DNA of 64,000 nt from Leucosporidium creatinivorum (GCA_001600635.1 BCKL01000025.1:124001-188000), one strand, 5' to 3'. Positions 36,701 through 48,879 are shown, numbered from the stretch's first letter. Notes: generated by a model from the sequence alone, not told the origin. Numbers and translations: made by a program.

Positions 36701-39700
36701 CGTCCTCTTCAACCTCAGTCTCCAGCTCTTGGGCAAACTCGGAAGCGTCGAGCTCGGAGATGAGGCCTTGAGTCTCAATCCGACCGGCGGAGAGACGGAC
36801 GAGGTAGTCGGCTCCAGGTAGGCAGAGCGAGATGTGGTGTGTGACCAGGATCTTTGAGAACGGCGTAGTGAGTGAGAGAAGGAGATAGTCGTCTCGAGCG
36901 CGACTCACGATGGTTCGGTCGGCGAGGATGGGGCCTTTCAGACACTTCCGGAAGAGGTGCTTGGCTCTGGAGGAGAGCGAAAGTCAGCTGGAGTCTCACC
37001 CAGAAGCAAAGCGAGGTCCGGGAGCTCACGTATGCGAGTCGACGGCCGAAAGCGGGTCGTCGAGCAGGACGGTCTGGGAGAGGAGAGCTGGGTCAGCTTC
37101 GACTCTGCCTCATCGAGACGACGGCAGCTCACCTTTGCCCTTGAATAGACGGCCCTCGCGAGTGCGACTCTAGCCTTCTGACCGCCAGAGAGCGAGATAC
37201 CCTTCTCGCCGATTTCTGCGAGCGCCGAGCAAGGGTTAGCCTTCTAGCCCACGCGCGGAAGGGCAGCAGCTACGCACCAGTCTCATCGCCTGCATCGAAC
37301 ATGGCAAGGTCGGTCTTGAGAGCGCATGCCTCGATGACGGCGGTATAGCGATCCTCCTCCATGGACGAGCCGAAGAGGATGTTCTGCGAGGAGCGAAGCG
37401 GGGGGGGGGTCAGCTCCAGCAAAATGAGGGGAGAAGCCAGGCGATTAGACTCACATCCTTGATGCTCGCATGCTGTAGCCATGGTAGCTGGCTCGCGTAG
37501 GCGACTCCTTCGTAGAGACCAGTCGAGGCATCGAGGTGCTGACCAGCGGTACCCTTGTGCAGGANGACTTCTCCAGCAACTCGGTCCATCTCTGCGAGCA
37601 AAGAATCAGGCCATCAGCTTCAATGCAGAGATCGGAGAGCACTCGACTCACCTCCGAGCAGAGCCAAGAATATCGAACTCTTGCCGCTTCCAGTCGGTCC
37701 AGCAATGAGCGAGAGCTTGCCAACGGGGAAGTCGACGTTGATTTCTCGCAGCTCGAATCCCGTCCCTGCTTCCGTCTCCGAAGCTGAAGAGCCGATCTCC
37801 GACGCAGGCGCAGTGGGAACGGCGAGGGTGGAAGTGGAAGCGACGGGCTCGGGAACGCTGGCGTTGGCTGCGGGTGCGGGAGTAGGAGGAGGGGGTGGTG
37901 GACTCGAGCCGGGCACAGCGGTGGTGATGTCTTGGTACCGGAAAGTGCCGTCGACGATGGCGATTCGAGAGGAGCGCTCGCCCGAGGCATCGGCGCTGGT
38001 GGAGTCGGGGCGAAGGGCGCTGACCCACGCCTCGACCTCGGGTTCGTCGAAGAAGGCCTCGAGACGCTGGATGCTGACGTAGACTGTGTGGTCGACTGGT
38101 CAGCCTTTCGCGCCGTCGCAGGATCTCCGCGCGCGTGGACTTACTCTGCAGCATTTGAGTAATGGCGGAGGGGAGCATGTTCATTGGTGCTCGCTGCGGG
38201 GAGGAAACGCATCGATAGTCAGTTAGACTGTCCCTCGCGTCGCGGTAGATAGAGAAAGGGGGACTCTAAGCTCACTAGCAGAGCGAATAGCGCGAGCGAG
38301 GTGAAGGCCGTCGGCACGGTGAGCTCTTGTCCGACGACCTTGGTGTAGCAGATGAAGGCGATGATCATGACGAGGTCGGGTGTCGAGTCCCATACGATCT
38401 GCAAAAGGCAAGGTGGTCGAGTGAAGGTCGTCGACGAGGTTCGGGCGAGAGGGGAGGGAGGGGAAGGCGGGAGAGTCAGCGCTCGACCTACCGATCCAGA
38501 GAGAGTGAAAGACGTACATTGATGAACAAATTGTTCATCCTCGTCTTCAACAACCACCCCAACTCTCTCGTCCTGGCCCCAAACACCCTGCTCAACCACC
38601 TCTCCTCCTCAGCGCCATACTTGACCCACCTCACACTCTGCACAAACTCATGCAGGACCTCCATCCTCTGATCCCTCGCCTCCAATATGCGTCGATGGAT
38701 CCTGATGCGCCGTTTGACGAGCAGGCGGTTGAGGGGGAGGGAGATGACGAGGATGGACAGGCCGGCGAGGGCGGTCCAGCCGAGGAGGGAGTGGAGGAAG
38801 GTGATGGCTATCGCGAGCTCGAAGGGGGCGGAGAGGAGGGGGGTGAGGTATTGGATTTGGTTGGCGACTCTGTGAATGAGAGAGAGCGGGGAAGGCCGAG
38901 GTCAGCGGGCGGCGCAGAAGGAAAGGCAGCGCAACGCAGCGACGCGACGAGAGTACAGCCCACCCCACCCCGCTTCCGCTGTACTCACTTGTTGCAGTCC
39001 GAGCTCATCAACCTCACAATCTTGCCCGTCGAGTTGCCCCTCTCAGGCGCCTCCTTGCCCTCCTCCTTCTTCTTCTTGCCGGCGCCCTTCTTCCCTCCCT
39101 TCCCGGCCTTCCCACCCGCAACCTTCCCACTGCAATCCCTCCTCCTCAACCCCTTCTCATAAACCTCTCCCATCAACTGCGTTCGACACCTGACGATCGC
39201 TCTCCGTCCATGATAAAGCTGGAGGAGGTCGATTTGGGCGCGGACGAGTTGGGTGAGGAGGGTGAGGAGGGTGTAGAGGTAGGCGTTGGCGCGGGGGGAG
39301 GGGGAGGGGGTGGAGGGAAGGGGGGTGAGGGATTGGAGGAGCACAAGGAGGAAGTAGGGGGTGCAGTAGGCTTTGTAGGAGAGGAGGGGGAGTCAGCGGG
39401 AGGGAGGGAGGGAGGAAGGAGCTCGAGGGGCGAAGGCTCGGGGGAGCTCACAGAGGAAGACGGAAAGGAGACCGAGGGTGAGGTTGAGAATCAGGTCTCT
39501 GGCGTTATTTAAGAAGATGCGGGGGATGACCTTGTTACCCCTGCGCGCGCGCGCGCGCGCGAGACGGGTAAACGTCAGCTCTCGCTCGGCTCGGCACGGC
39601 GCTCGTTCTTCCCTCCTCCGAGCTCACCTCAACAGCTGAGCACTCCTCCATACCCCCTCGCTCGACATATTACTCGGCAGTTTCCAAACATCCGCATACT

Positions 39701-40700
39701 CCAACCGAGCCTTCTGTCCCAACTCCATGATGGGCCGAACCCACGAGAAGACGATCCATGACCAAAGGGTCACGTCTCCTTCGGGCGAAGGTAGCCTGAT
39801 GGCGTCCTTGTCGTCTTCTTTCGTAGCTGTCGGTTGGCTGAGCCCTGCTCCTTCTGCGACAGGCGTGAGACGGTAGCTCGTGGTTGTGCCGACGAGCACG
39901 AGGAGGACAGTAGCGTGGACGGCCGTGAGAATTGTGTTGGCGATGAAGGCTTGATGAGGCAGACTGGGGGAGTGGAGGGAAGAGGAGATGATGTGTAGGA
40001 TGAGGAAGACGAGGTGGAAGAGATAGAAAGTGAAGAGAAGGAAGGGCGCCGAGGCGGGTGGTCGGAGCAGAGGCGAGAGCGTGGCGTAGATCTGAGGGCG
40101 AGGAGAGACGGAGAGTGATCAGTAGTCATTCTGGCTACATTCGGCGAACGCCCTGCAGCCCAGCGGGGCCGTCAAGCCTCCCTCCGGATCGCTTCCTCAG
40201 CCTCCGCCGAAGCTGGATAGCGCTCGGCCGAGCTGGCTGTGAGCGAGAGCTGCTCCATCGCCCCCTCATAAAGCTATTATTCCCTTCACCCCTCCTGCTC
40301 GTCCCNTCGTAGGANATTCGAAACTCACCCATCCGCACGCGACCCCAGCCGTCGCCAACACCTCCCACCACTTTGCCTCCCCCTGCACACCCAACAGCAC
40401 CGCTGCGACACTCCAAGCTCCAGCTTCTAACCCTCCCAATCCGCTCAGCGTCCACGACCTCAAATCTCGTACAGCAATAGCCTGGCGGTGCGTGCTCGTC
40501 GCAGCAACCTCATCGTCTTCCAGCGGCAAAGAGCCGTCTCCTGGTTCTCGAAGGGCGGATTTGACAGCTTGAGGTAGTAGGAACGCGTTGATGAAGGGGA
40601 AGACGAGTTTGGCGAGAATCAACAGGCTCAAAGGGACGAGCGAGGTAAGCGAGAGGAGCAGCGATGGGGGGAGGTCCTGTAGGGCAATGGGGGTCAGCTG
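33771..40700. repeat. Left arm of ABCC inverted gene pair
   Basis: The entire transporter gene is present again in reverse orientation at about 49430-56084, 8.6 kb away. Identity is patchy: blocks at about 40100-40590 and 37450-37760 look practically identical to 49530-50030 and 52100-52440, including introns, while the first membrane-domain exons (38.6-39.6 kb) are only moderately similar. Ns at 37565, 40306 and 40315 mirror Ns at 52297, 49807 and 49798. Confidence 0.85.
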
Positions 40701-40753
40701 GGATGAGAGGGAGATGTAGTGACAGTACGAACCAGCACTACTGGGGAGGTCAT
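33771..40753 (-). CDS. ABCC-type multidrug/vacuolar transporter, copy A
   Basis: Full-length ABC transporter with two membrane and two ATP-binding domains. The likely start at 40753 gives MTSPVVL and joins [20 protein letters not shown], a hydrophobic N-terminal region (TMD0-like). NBD1: Walker [10 protein letters not shown], signature [16 protein letters not shown], Walker [17 protein letters not shown]2: Walker [10 protein letters not shown], signature [14 protein letters not shown], Walker [13 protein letters not shown], switch His in TIAHRLSTV. Asp in place of the catalytic Glu in NBD1 is normal for ABCC. A charged linker (QELETEVEEDEQTVKAEQIA) joins the halves. These exporters of organic anions or conjugates sit in the vacuolar or plasma membrane; the substrate is unknown. 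About 20 introns. The C-terminus is four residues longer (SSSL) than copy B, and one intron (38399-38517) is absent from copy B. One N at 37565 leaves one codon undefined. Confidence 0.9.
39542..39562. repeat. (CG)n dinucleotide tract at splice acceptor
   Basis: About ten CG/GC repeats lie directly before the acceptor of an intron of ABCC copy A (minus strand). The tract replaces the usual pyrimidine stretch. Copy B has ordinary sequence at this place. Confidence 0.8.
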
Positions 40754-41248
40754 TGGATCATTGAGGATGCCGAGAGGGAGCAAGCAGCAAAGAGCAAGGA
40801 GGGAAAGCGAGACTTGGGCGCAATTCAAAACGGGCGAGTGGTGGGCTGCAAATAGGGATGACATGCAGCAAGCCCTGCATCGGTCTGATATTGGTGGTGG
40901 ACATCTTACAGTACACTCCGCTACAGAACATCGAGCACCTCGTCTCCAACGAACGAACGAACGAGCGAGCGCCCAAGCCGCACGTGATTTGGAGGAGGGA
41001 AGCGAACTGCAGAAGAACGAGCTGCCGAGTTCTGAGGAGCTGTAGAGGTGCACGAGAGGAATCTCATTAATTTGTACTGCTCGAAGTGCCGTCGAAGCTC
41101 GAGCCGCGCCATCGCCGAGTAGTTCGGTTCTCTTCCTCCTACTTGATCGCCCGTCCTCGCTCACCTCGTCGTTTCGGCACTTGTAGGAGCAGGTAGACGT
41201 CCAACATCTTACAGAGAGTTTACCACTGCTCTACCACTCAGCCTCAAG
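40754..41248. promoter_or_regulatory. Divergent promoter, ABCC copy A and amidase
   Basis: The 495-bp gap between two divergent starts. It shows no resemblance to the upstream region of ABCC copy B, so the duplication or conversion did not carry the promoter. No named motif was recognised; a short direct repeat of GAACGA lies near 40950. Confidence 0.4.
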
Positions 41249-42943
41249 ATGTTCCTACTCATCCCCACTTGGCTCATCGCTTTGACCCTCTCCCTCTCCC
41301 TCTCCCTCTCATTCATTCTCGGCGCTCCCCTCTCCAACACTCGTCAACAGCAGCAGCAGCAGCAGCAGCAGCTTTTCCTCTCACCCTCCTCCACCTCCTC
41401 TAGCACACTGCCAATCCTCGAACAAGCTTCCCTTACCGACCTCCTTCTCGGCCTTTCATCCAACCACAGTTTCACCTCCCTCCGCCGAACGCTATCCCTT
41501 GCTCGGCCTCCCCTTCCTAGTCAAAGACAACCTCGCCATCCCCTCTTCCTCCGGTCCCACCACCGCAGGCTCCTACGCCCTCCTCGACGCCTTACCGCAT
41601 CGCCCAAGTCCCATCGTCCAACGTCTTCTTGATGCCGGAGCCGTGCTGCTCGGGACGACCAATATGGATGAGTTTGCCCAGGCAAAGGGGGATCATCCCT
41701 GGGGATGGAGTGCGAGGGGTGGGCAGATGAGGAGTGTTTTCGCTCCTCCGCCTGGAGGAGGAGGAGGGGAGGATAGAGCCCTTCAAGAAGGGTTCGGCGA
41801 TGTCTGTGGCTCGTCCGCCGGCTCGGCCCTCGCTGTAGCGCTAGGGTTAGCGAGCTTCGCTTTAGGAACGCAGACTGGGGTGAGTATTGTTTGTCCGGCG
41901 GGGAGGGCGGGTGTGGTGGGCTTCAAACCTGGGAATGGGAGAGGAGGAATGGGGGCGGAGGAGATGAGGGGGGTGGTGCCCATTTCGAAGCACTTTGATA
42001 TGGTCGGTCCGATTACGAGGACAGTGGGAGATGCGGAGATAGTGTGGAAGGTGATTAAGAGTGCTGGGGAGGTGGAGGAAGCCGGAAAGAGGAGAAGGAG
42101 GAGGAGGAACGGACCGATCCGCCTCGGCGTCCCTTTCGACGTCTTCCAATCCGACCTAATCTCGGACAACCTCCCTCAAATCCCTCTCGCTCTCTCAACC
42201 CTCCTCACCCACCTCTCCGCCGACCCACGTTTCCTCATCCTCCGAACAGAAGTAACCAACATCACAGCCATGATCTCCCTTTCTACTCGAGCCGCCACCT
42301 CGGTCATGACGACGCACGAGCTCAAACTCGGTCTGAACGACTACCTCGCCAACTGGACCATCCCCCACCCAAACGCACCGAGAGACCTCCAAGGAATAAT
42401 CGACTTCAACCTCGCTCACCGGTCTATCGAACTCCCTCTCGGTCCCTTTCCCGCCTTCTCCCATCCACCCCGCGCAGACGAATCCTACGCCGACCAATCC
42501 TTCCTTCTCAAAGCCCAGGCTATCGAACTCTGCGGATGGGGGAACGCGAGTTATGTGAAGGCGAGGGAGGAGGTGGAAAGGGTTGGATGGAGGGAGGGGT
42601 TGCAGCCTTATTTCGACGGCGAGGAGGGGGTGGAGGTGATGATTGTACCGACGGAGGGTGTTAGTGGGACGATTGCGAGTCTGGCAAGGGTACCGCAGAT
42701 CACCAGTACGCTCTCTCTCTCCCTCTCTCTCTGCTCGGCGCGCGCAGCGCTAACCCCCCGGGGCCCGCCCGACCTCGGCTCGGAGCAGTCCCTCTCGCCT
42801 CCCTTCCCCCTTCCTACCCTCTCCCCCCAAACGTAACATGGTCGCTCTACCCGCACCCTTCAATGCCCTTCGGCGTCTCCCTCCTCGCGCCGAGAGGGAG
42901 CGACTCCGACTCCGAGGGGCATGAGCTGCTGTTCGAAGTGGCG

Positions 42944-43033
<90 letters not shown>

Positions 43034-43063
43034 GTGGGAGGAGGGAGTGGAGGAGGAGCGTGA
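41249..43063 (+). CDS. Amidase-signature family protein, secreted-like
   Basis: The start MFLLIPTWLIALTLSLSLSL is a good signal peptide, followed by a poly-Gln run from CAG repeats. From about 41495 the frame LLGLPFLVKDNLAIPSS carries the catalytic Lys (VKDN). GFGDVCGSSAGSALAVALGL and FALGTQTGVSIVCPAGRAGV carry the two Ser of the Ser-cisSer-Lys triad, and VVGFKPGNGRG follows, all as in amidase-signature hydrolases of amides and esters. The N-terminal frame and the catalytic frame differ by phase, and no good intron joins them, so there may be an error or a disruption near 41480. A C-terminal intron (donor GTACGC near 42705) leads to NVTWSLYPHPSMPFGVSLLA. The end runs into an 86-nt G tract, which makes frame and stop uncertain (43063 or 43160). 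Confidence 0.7.
41345..41372 (+). repeat. CAG trinucleotide repeat (poly-Gln)
   Basis: About nine CAG/CAA codons just after the predicted signal peptide of the amidase-like protein, encoding a Gln run. Such repeats vary in length between strains. Confidence 0.85.
42947..43032 (+). repeat. 86-nt poly-G tract
   Basis: A run of G interrupted only by one T at 42978, inside the 3' end of the amidase-like frame, where it would encode poly-Gly. Such a long mononucleotide run is prone to length error in sequencing and could form G-quadruplexes. Confidence 0.9.
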
Positions 43064-44270
43064 GGGAGAGGGTGGAGGCGGGGAGGGAGTGGTAGAGGGG
43101 GAAGCCGAGGGAGGTTCGGGGCTGGCGAGTCGAGCTGAGGAGAGGATAATGGCGGTCTAAGCGCTCGCTTTTTGACACTGCAATAGAGCGTCAATACTTA
43201 CCTCGCCCACGGCACGGCTCATGAACGAGCGACAAGCCGGATGGGCGCCGAGCGCCGAGCACGAGGGAGGTTCGGAGCAGATGAGGAGGGGGGATATCAG
43301 CGATTAAGAGCCAGCGAAGGGGGCTCCAAGTTACCAGCAGTTGAGGAAGTCGAATTTAATGCCATACATTCCACTGCTCAGCTTTGTGAGTCGGGTCTCG
43401 CCCTTCGACTTGAACCGCTCGTCTCCACCTGCCCTCGCTCTCCCTCCGCCGCATCCTCGCCACATTTCACCTCGGCTCTTCGCTGCAGCAAACTAGACGC
43501 GTCCCAGTTCTGTACGCAACTACTCGCCTACACGCCCCGCTCCCTCCCATCGTTCCTCCAGCTCAAAAGCGTGAGACAAACGAGCAAGGAGCCCGTGCGT
43601 CTAAGCTGAGAGAAGTTGAGCAGCTTGTACGTCGTCTCGAAGCTGTAGGACATTAGATGGACGCGTTAGCTGACTCGAAGACTACATTGCACCCCTCCTC
43701 CGTCTCGCTATCGTCCTACAACTCACCCGGCAACCCTCACCTCGACTACTCACGGTCCCTCCCTCCCTCACCTCGTTCCGTTCGTCTCTCGCCTTCTCCC
43801 TCTCGCTCTGCACCCGACAATCGACCTACAAATTACGCTACAGCAGCAGTACCTACGCCCGCTTATCCTCCCTAATCGCCTCCTCGTCAACGGCTACATC
43901 TCTACGCGCCGCAGTCTCAAGAGACGCTCTCGAGCCCGTCCCGAGCTCGCTCCAAAGACGTGGAATTGCAGGTCCTACTACTAGGAATCGTTCAAGAGTA
44001 GTATTAGGATAGTCTGAGGCATTCGCCAGGTGAGTACCGAGTTACAGCAGCGCCCGGGCGGTTTTCAAGGGAGGAGGGGCGCACTAGCGACCACTTTGGT
44101 CGTCTCTGGCGGTCGAGGCGACGCGTGTCTGTAGGACACTGGGACAGCAGGAGCATCAGCCATTATCCGACGACATTACAGCCTCATCGCAGGAACCCAG
44201 AGCTGACTTGAAACCGCCTTCGGGCTCCCCACCAGCCCACCGCCCAAACGCTCTCAAGACGTCCGCCGCC
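43064..44270. other. Intergenic region upstream of kinase
   Basis: Contains the amidase 3' flank and the kinase promoter and leader. A 72-codon ATG frame at 43657-43875 is listed separately. An acceptor-like CTCATCGCAG near 44190 suggests an intron in the kinase leader. Confidence 0.35.
43657..43875 (+). CDS. Possible upstream ORF, Ser/Pro-rich
   Basis: ATG-started 72-codon frame (MDALADSKTTLHPSSVSLSS ... AVPTPAYPP) lying 0.4 kb before the kinase start. Its Ser/Pro/Tyr composition resembles the kinase's own N-terminus, so it may be an upstream ORF or an alternative first exon. No family is recognised and the frame could be chance. Confidence 0.25.
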   Translation: MDALADSKTTLHPSSVSLSSYNSPGNPHLDYSRSLPPSPRSVRLSPSPSRSAPDNRPTNYATAAVPTPAYPP

Positions 44271-47200
44271 ATGTCGACTCCCTCGCAACAGTATCCCTAC
44301 TCGCCTCCCACCCACTCCCCAACATTCCCCAGCAACGTCCCTCCTTCGCCTGTCATCCCTCCTTCTTCAACAGAGGAGCGCCGTCGCAGCAAACGCGAAT
44401 CGACCGCCTCAGCAACTCGCCGGCGAGAGGAGGCCGCCAACCGCTACCCTTCGCCACCACCGCCCGTCGGCGCGGGGACGCGGAGTCGACCGGTATCTAT
44501 TGATGCTAGTCTGACGATCCCGCCATTCAACCCTAACAATCGGCGACCATCAGGAGGAGGAGGAGGAGGAGCCCCTTCGCCTTCCCCTTCGGCCTCGAGC
44601 TCGACTTGGCGACGCGATTCTTCTCAGCCCGTCTACGAGGAGCGCGTCGCGGGGTTGATGCCCGCTCCCCTCCCGACTCAATTCCACCAGCAACACGCGC
44701 ACCGACCCGCATCGACGACCATCGTCCCCATCGCCTCGCCCGTCCCTCCTCACGTCTCGCAATCCGTCTCCTCCCGCTCTCGCCAATCGGTCGGATACCT
44801 CCCTACCCAACCCACCGCCTCCTCCGCAGGCCCTTATCCCCAACTCTACACGCCTCACCAAATGCCGAGGCAGAAGATCTATTTCGGCCCGTACATCCTC
44901 CTTCAGACGCTCGGCGAGGGAGAGTTTGGCAAGGTCAAGCTCGGCGTTCATTCCGAGCGGTGGGGAGAGGACGTCGCTATCAAGTTGATTAAGAGGGGGA
45001 ATGTCGATACCGCGCAGAGGGGCGAGAAGGTCAGGAGGGAGATTGAGGTGCTCAAGGCGGTGAGGCATCCTAATATTGTGAGGCTTTACGATGTCATTGA
45101 GACGGAGAAGTACATTGGGATCGTCATCGAGTATGCTTCTGGTGAGTTTGTGTCTTCTCTCCTTCTCCCGATGGACCGAGCTGACCCCGTCGACGACCGA
45201 ACAGGAGGAGAGCTCTTCGACCACATCCTCGCCCATCGCTACCTCAAGGAGCGCGACGCTTCTCGCCTCTTCGCTCAACTCATCTCGGGAGTCTCGTACC
45301 TTCACGCCAAGGGAGTCGTTCACCGCGACCTCAAGCTCGAGAACCTGCTCCTCGACCGCAACCGCAACGTGAGCTCTCCCCCTCCCCCTTCGTCGGCTTC
45401 TCCGAACGGTCGCTGATCTCTAATCTCGTTCCACAGTGCATCATCACCGATTTCGGCTTCGCCAACCGCTTCAACGACCCCACCACCGACCTGATGGCCA
45501 CCTCGTGCGGTTCGCCCTGCTACGCCGCGCCCGAGCTCGTCGTCCAAGAGGGCAAGTACATCGGCACGGCCGTGGACGTCTGGTCCTGCGGAGTCATCCT
45601 CTACGCCATGCTCGCGGGATACCTTCCCTACGACGACGATCCTGCCAACCCCGAGGGCGATAACATCAACCTCCTCTACAAGTACATTATCAGCACCCCG
45701 CTCTCCTTCCCCGATTGGATCACCCCCGAACCGCGCGACCTCCTCCTGCGCATGCTCGTTCCCGACCCTCAACACCGCTGCACCATTGAGGATGTGACTC
45801 GTCATTCCTGGTTGCGCAAGTTTAGCCATGCGTTCACCAAGAGCGTCGAGGAGCTCGAGCAACAGGCGCAGGATCAGGAGGTGTTCAAGAGGCAGGCGTT
45901 GGAGGCGCAGAGGCAGTGGTTGATTCAGCAGCAGCAGAGGCAGTTGAGGGAGCAGATGATGCCCAGTGGTGCGGCGCAGGGAATGACGAGGAGTCAGACG
46001 ACGATGGGAGGGATGGGCGGACCGCCCAGCGCGGGGACGAGGCATCGTAGTGCGATGGTTACTTCCACTTCAACGCCGCATGGGATGGACCAGCAGCAGC
46101 AACAGCAACAGCATCAGCATCAGCAACTCCCCCCTTCTGTACCCGAGGAAGCGCCCTTCCTCGCTCGACCCATCACCATCGCTCCCCTCCCCTCCTCCTC
46201 CTCCTCTTCGCACCCCAACCGCCGCTCAGGCGCCTTCGTCCCCACCTCCCCACCGACTACAACCGAAACACACCGCATCAGCGTCGACGCCGACCCCTTC
46301 TCCTTCGAACCTCGCGCCGCCGCCGCCGCTGCTAGTCCGCCAACGAGCGTGCCCATGCAGCCGAGCTTCTCGGCGCCGCCGGACCCGCCTGCTGTGCATG
46401 AGCATGAGGATCAGACGATGTTTGAAGCGGAGGGAGGGGCGACGAGGAGTAATGCTGCTGCTGCTGCTGCACCTGCGAGTAGGGAGGAGGGTACGCCGGC
46501 GAGTGGAACGAGGTCGAGGAGGTCGAGCGTGAAGCCGATTCCGACGCCTCTTTCGGCGGTGGAGTGGGCGGAGGAGGCCGAGAGGGAGAGGAGGAAGAAG
46601 GCGAATAGGGCGACCGTGCAGGTTGAGTATGATGGTGGAGCGCAGAGGAGAGCGGCGGCGCCTGTGCCCGTTAGTGTCGTCGAGGAACCGGTGCTGAAGG
46701 AGCAGGAGGACGTCGTTATGACGCCGGTTGATGCCGAGTTTGCTGCTGGCACTGGTGAGCTTCTTTCTCCTCCGCCGAGCGTGCTCGTTCAGCTCGCTGA
46801 CCCTTTCGATTCGCACAGTCGACCTCGCAGAGCCAGTCGCGACCACCGACCCCTCCGCCAATCTCCCGACCTCCATCCCTCCCACTATCATCGAGAATGT
46901 GCCTATGCGCTCCTCGACACCCCCTCTCGTCCCGATCCCGTTCCCCTCGACCCCTCCCGTCGCCTCCCCCTCCCCTTCCAACTCGACACCCAAAAAGCGC
47001 AAGTCGTCGGGCTCGCCCAACGCCATCCACCCGGCTCCTTCCATCCCCGCCGAGTCGCTCCCCGCTCCTCCCGTACAGGCCGCCGTCGACGCTACGCCCA
47101 AGGCCAAGAAGGCGAGCGCGACCCCCAGCGACGCTTCGGCGAGGCCGCCATCAGTCGCCAGCAACGTCAGTCGGCACAAGCATGGCATGTCGGCCGATCG

Positions 47201-48879
47201 CTTCTCGTTGCGCTCGCTTCTCAGCGGATCGACGACCAGCCTGGAACGGCCAGGAGGAGGCAAGAGCAGTAACGAGACCGACAAGGAGAAAGAGAAGGCC
47301 GCGCTCGATGAGGTCACCAACCGCCGCAAGAGTAGGAGGCAGAAGGCGCTCTCGCTGCAGCCTTTCCGTCATTCGACGAGCTCCAAGGTGCCCAAGAACC
47401 CTACCAAGGCCGACCCTCCCCCTCCTACTCCTTCGAGCAAGGCTCGCCCACGCTCGAGCACCATCACCCCAGCGAATCAGGCCGCCGGTTCCATGGCACC
47501 TCCTCCTCGCCCTTCCTCCACCGCTCAGCGCCCCAACACTCGCTCCTCGGTCGCGGCGCCTGGTCCTCACCCGCCAAGGTCTAACTCGACCGACCTCGAG
47601 GCGAACTGGTCTTCGGCGCAGGCGGGATCGACCCCCTCGGGCAAGGCCAAGGCCGTGATGGATTGGTTCAGGAGGAGGAGTACTCGTGGGTACCCTTCGG
47701 CCGAGCCTGCCCCTTCAAGCCACGCGCCCATCCCCACCGACTTTGACCGCAGTCGGCCCAGCTCGCGCATGACGGCTGCGACGGCGAGTACGGTCGAGAT
47801 GCCCAGCTCGAGCAACGCCAGCATGCGTGACGGTAGCGCTACGCCCATCCCTCCTCCTTCCATCGCCGAGAGCACCCCTTCGGTCGTCGTCACGGCTGCT
47901 GCTCTCCCTCCTCCCGTCCCTACCGCCTCGCCCACGACGACCGCTACCGAGCAGTCGACAGCGGCCTCCTCGCGTTCGGCTTCCGGCGGAGTACCCTCCC
48001 ACTTCAGTCAGAAGTCGACCTCCACCGTCGCTACCTCGGTCACCCCTCCTGGATCCGCCCTCGTCGCCACCGCTCCCATCTCGACTTCGACCGCCATCGC
48101 TCCCTTCCCTTCGCACAAGCTTCGCGTGCACCAGGGAGCGCTGGATCGTCAGGCCTTGACCTACAGGTCGCCTTCCGAGGTGTTTGCCGAGGTTCGCGCC
48201 GCGCTGTGGAACATGGGAGTCGATGCTTCGCTCGAGGGCGAGTTCAGTGAGTCCTATCAGCTTCTTCTCGTTGAGAGAGCATTCGCTGACCTGTTCTTCA
48301 CTAAACGCAGAGATCAAGTGCGTGCGCAAGAGCAAGAAGAAGGCCCTCGCATCGGCCGGCGGCTCGACCAACTCGGCCCACTCGACCTCGGTGCTCAACA
48401 ACTCGCACAGCTCCAACGCTTCGTCTCGTCGCGAGTCGACCACCATCCTTCCCTCCTCGCCTTCGATGTCGACCTCCCTGGCGCCCAGCCCCAGCATGGG
48501 CTTCCGCTCCCTCTTCACTCGCAAGGGCTCGGGAGGTACGCTCGCCACACTCAACGCGGCGACAGCCAACAACTCCCCCTCGGTCGGCAGCACCTACTCT
48601 GCCTCCTTCTCGCCCGAGCTGGACCAATCCCCGCTCTCCCCCTCCATCTCCCAGTTCGGCGCTTTCGCTCCCCCTCCCGCCGCTTCGCAGCCTCTTCCCG
48701 TCTACGGCGAGGGATCCACCGACCAGGGCGACGAGGTTCGGTTCTACGTCGAGTTGACCAAGGTCAAGCATCTCGAGGGATTGTACTGCGTCGACGCCAA
48801 GAGGATGAAGGGAGCGGCCTTTAGCTACCAGTGCGTTTATCGGCAGCTGGTCGGCAGGCTCGAGTTGGGCCAGGTTTAA
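44271..48879 (+). CDS. Kin4-like Ser/Thr kinase with KA1-like end
   Basis: CAMKL-group protein kinase of about 1,450 residues. The start ATG at 44271 has a strong context (GCCGCCATGTCG). After a ~200-residue disordered N-terminus the kinase domain shows LGEGEFGKVKLG (Gly loop), VAIKLIK (Lys), VVHRDLKLENLLL (catalytic loop), TDFGFANRF (DFG), SCGSPCYAAPELV (activation/APE) and VDVWSCGVILYAMLAGYLPY. The stretch PEGDNINLLYKYIISTPLSF resembles yeast Kin4 and fission yeast Ppk1, which act on cell polarity and the spindle position checkpoint. A very long low-complexity region follows (poly-Gln, poly-Ala, Ser/Pro). The last ~50 residues (EVRFYVELTKVKHLEGLYCV ... RLELGQV) look like a KA1 lipid-binding domain. 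Four introns, near 45143, 45369, 46756 and 48247. The substrate is unknown. Confidence 0.88.

Noticed and set aside
42863-43063. Poly-Gly protein as a separate gene
   Set aside because: It is the end of the amidase frame running into the G tract, not an independent gene.
47715-48593. 292-codon minus-strand frame antisense to the kinase
   Set aside because: Mirror of Ser/Pro/Ala-rich coding sequence; no domain and no introns of its own.
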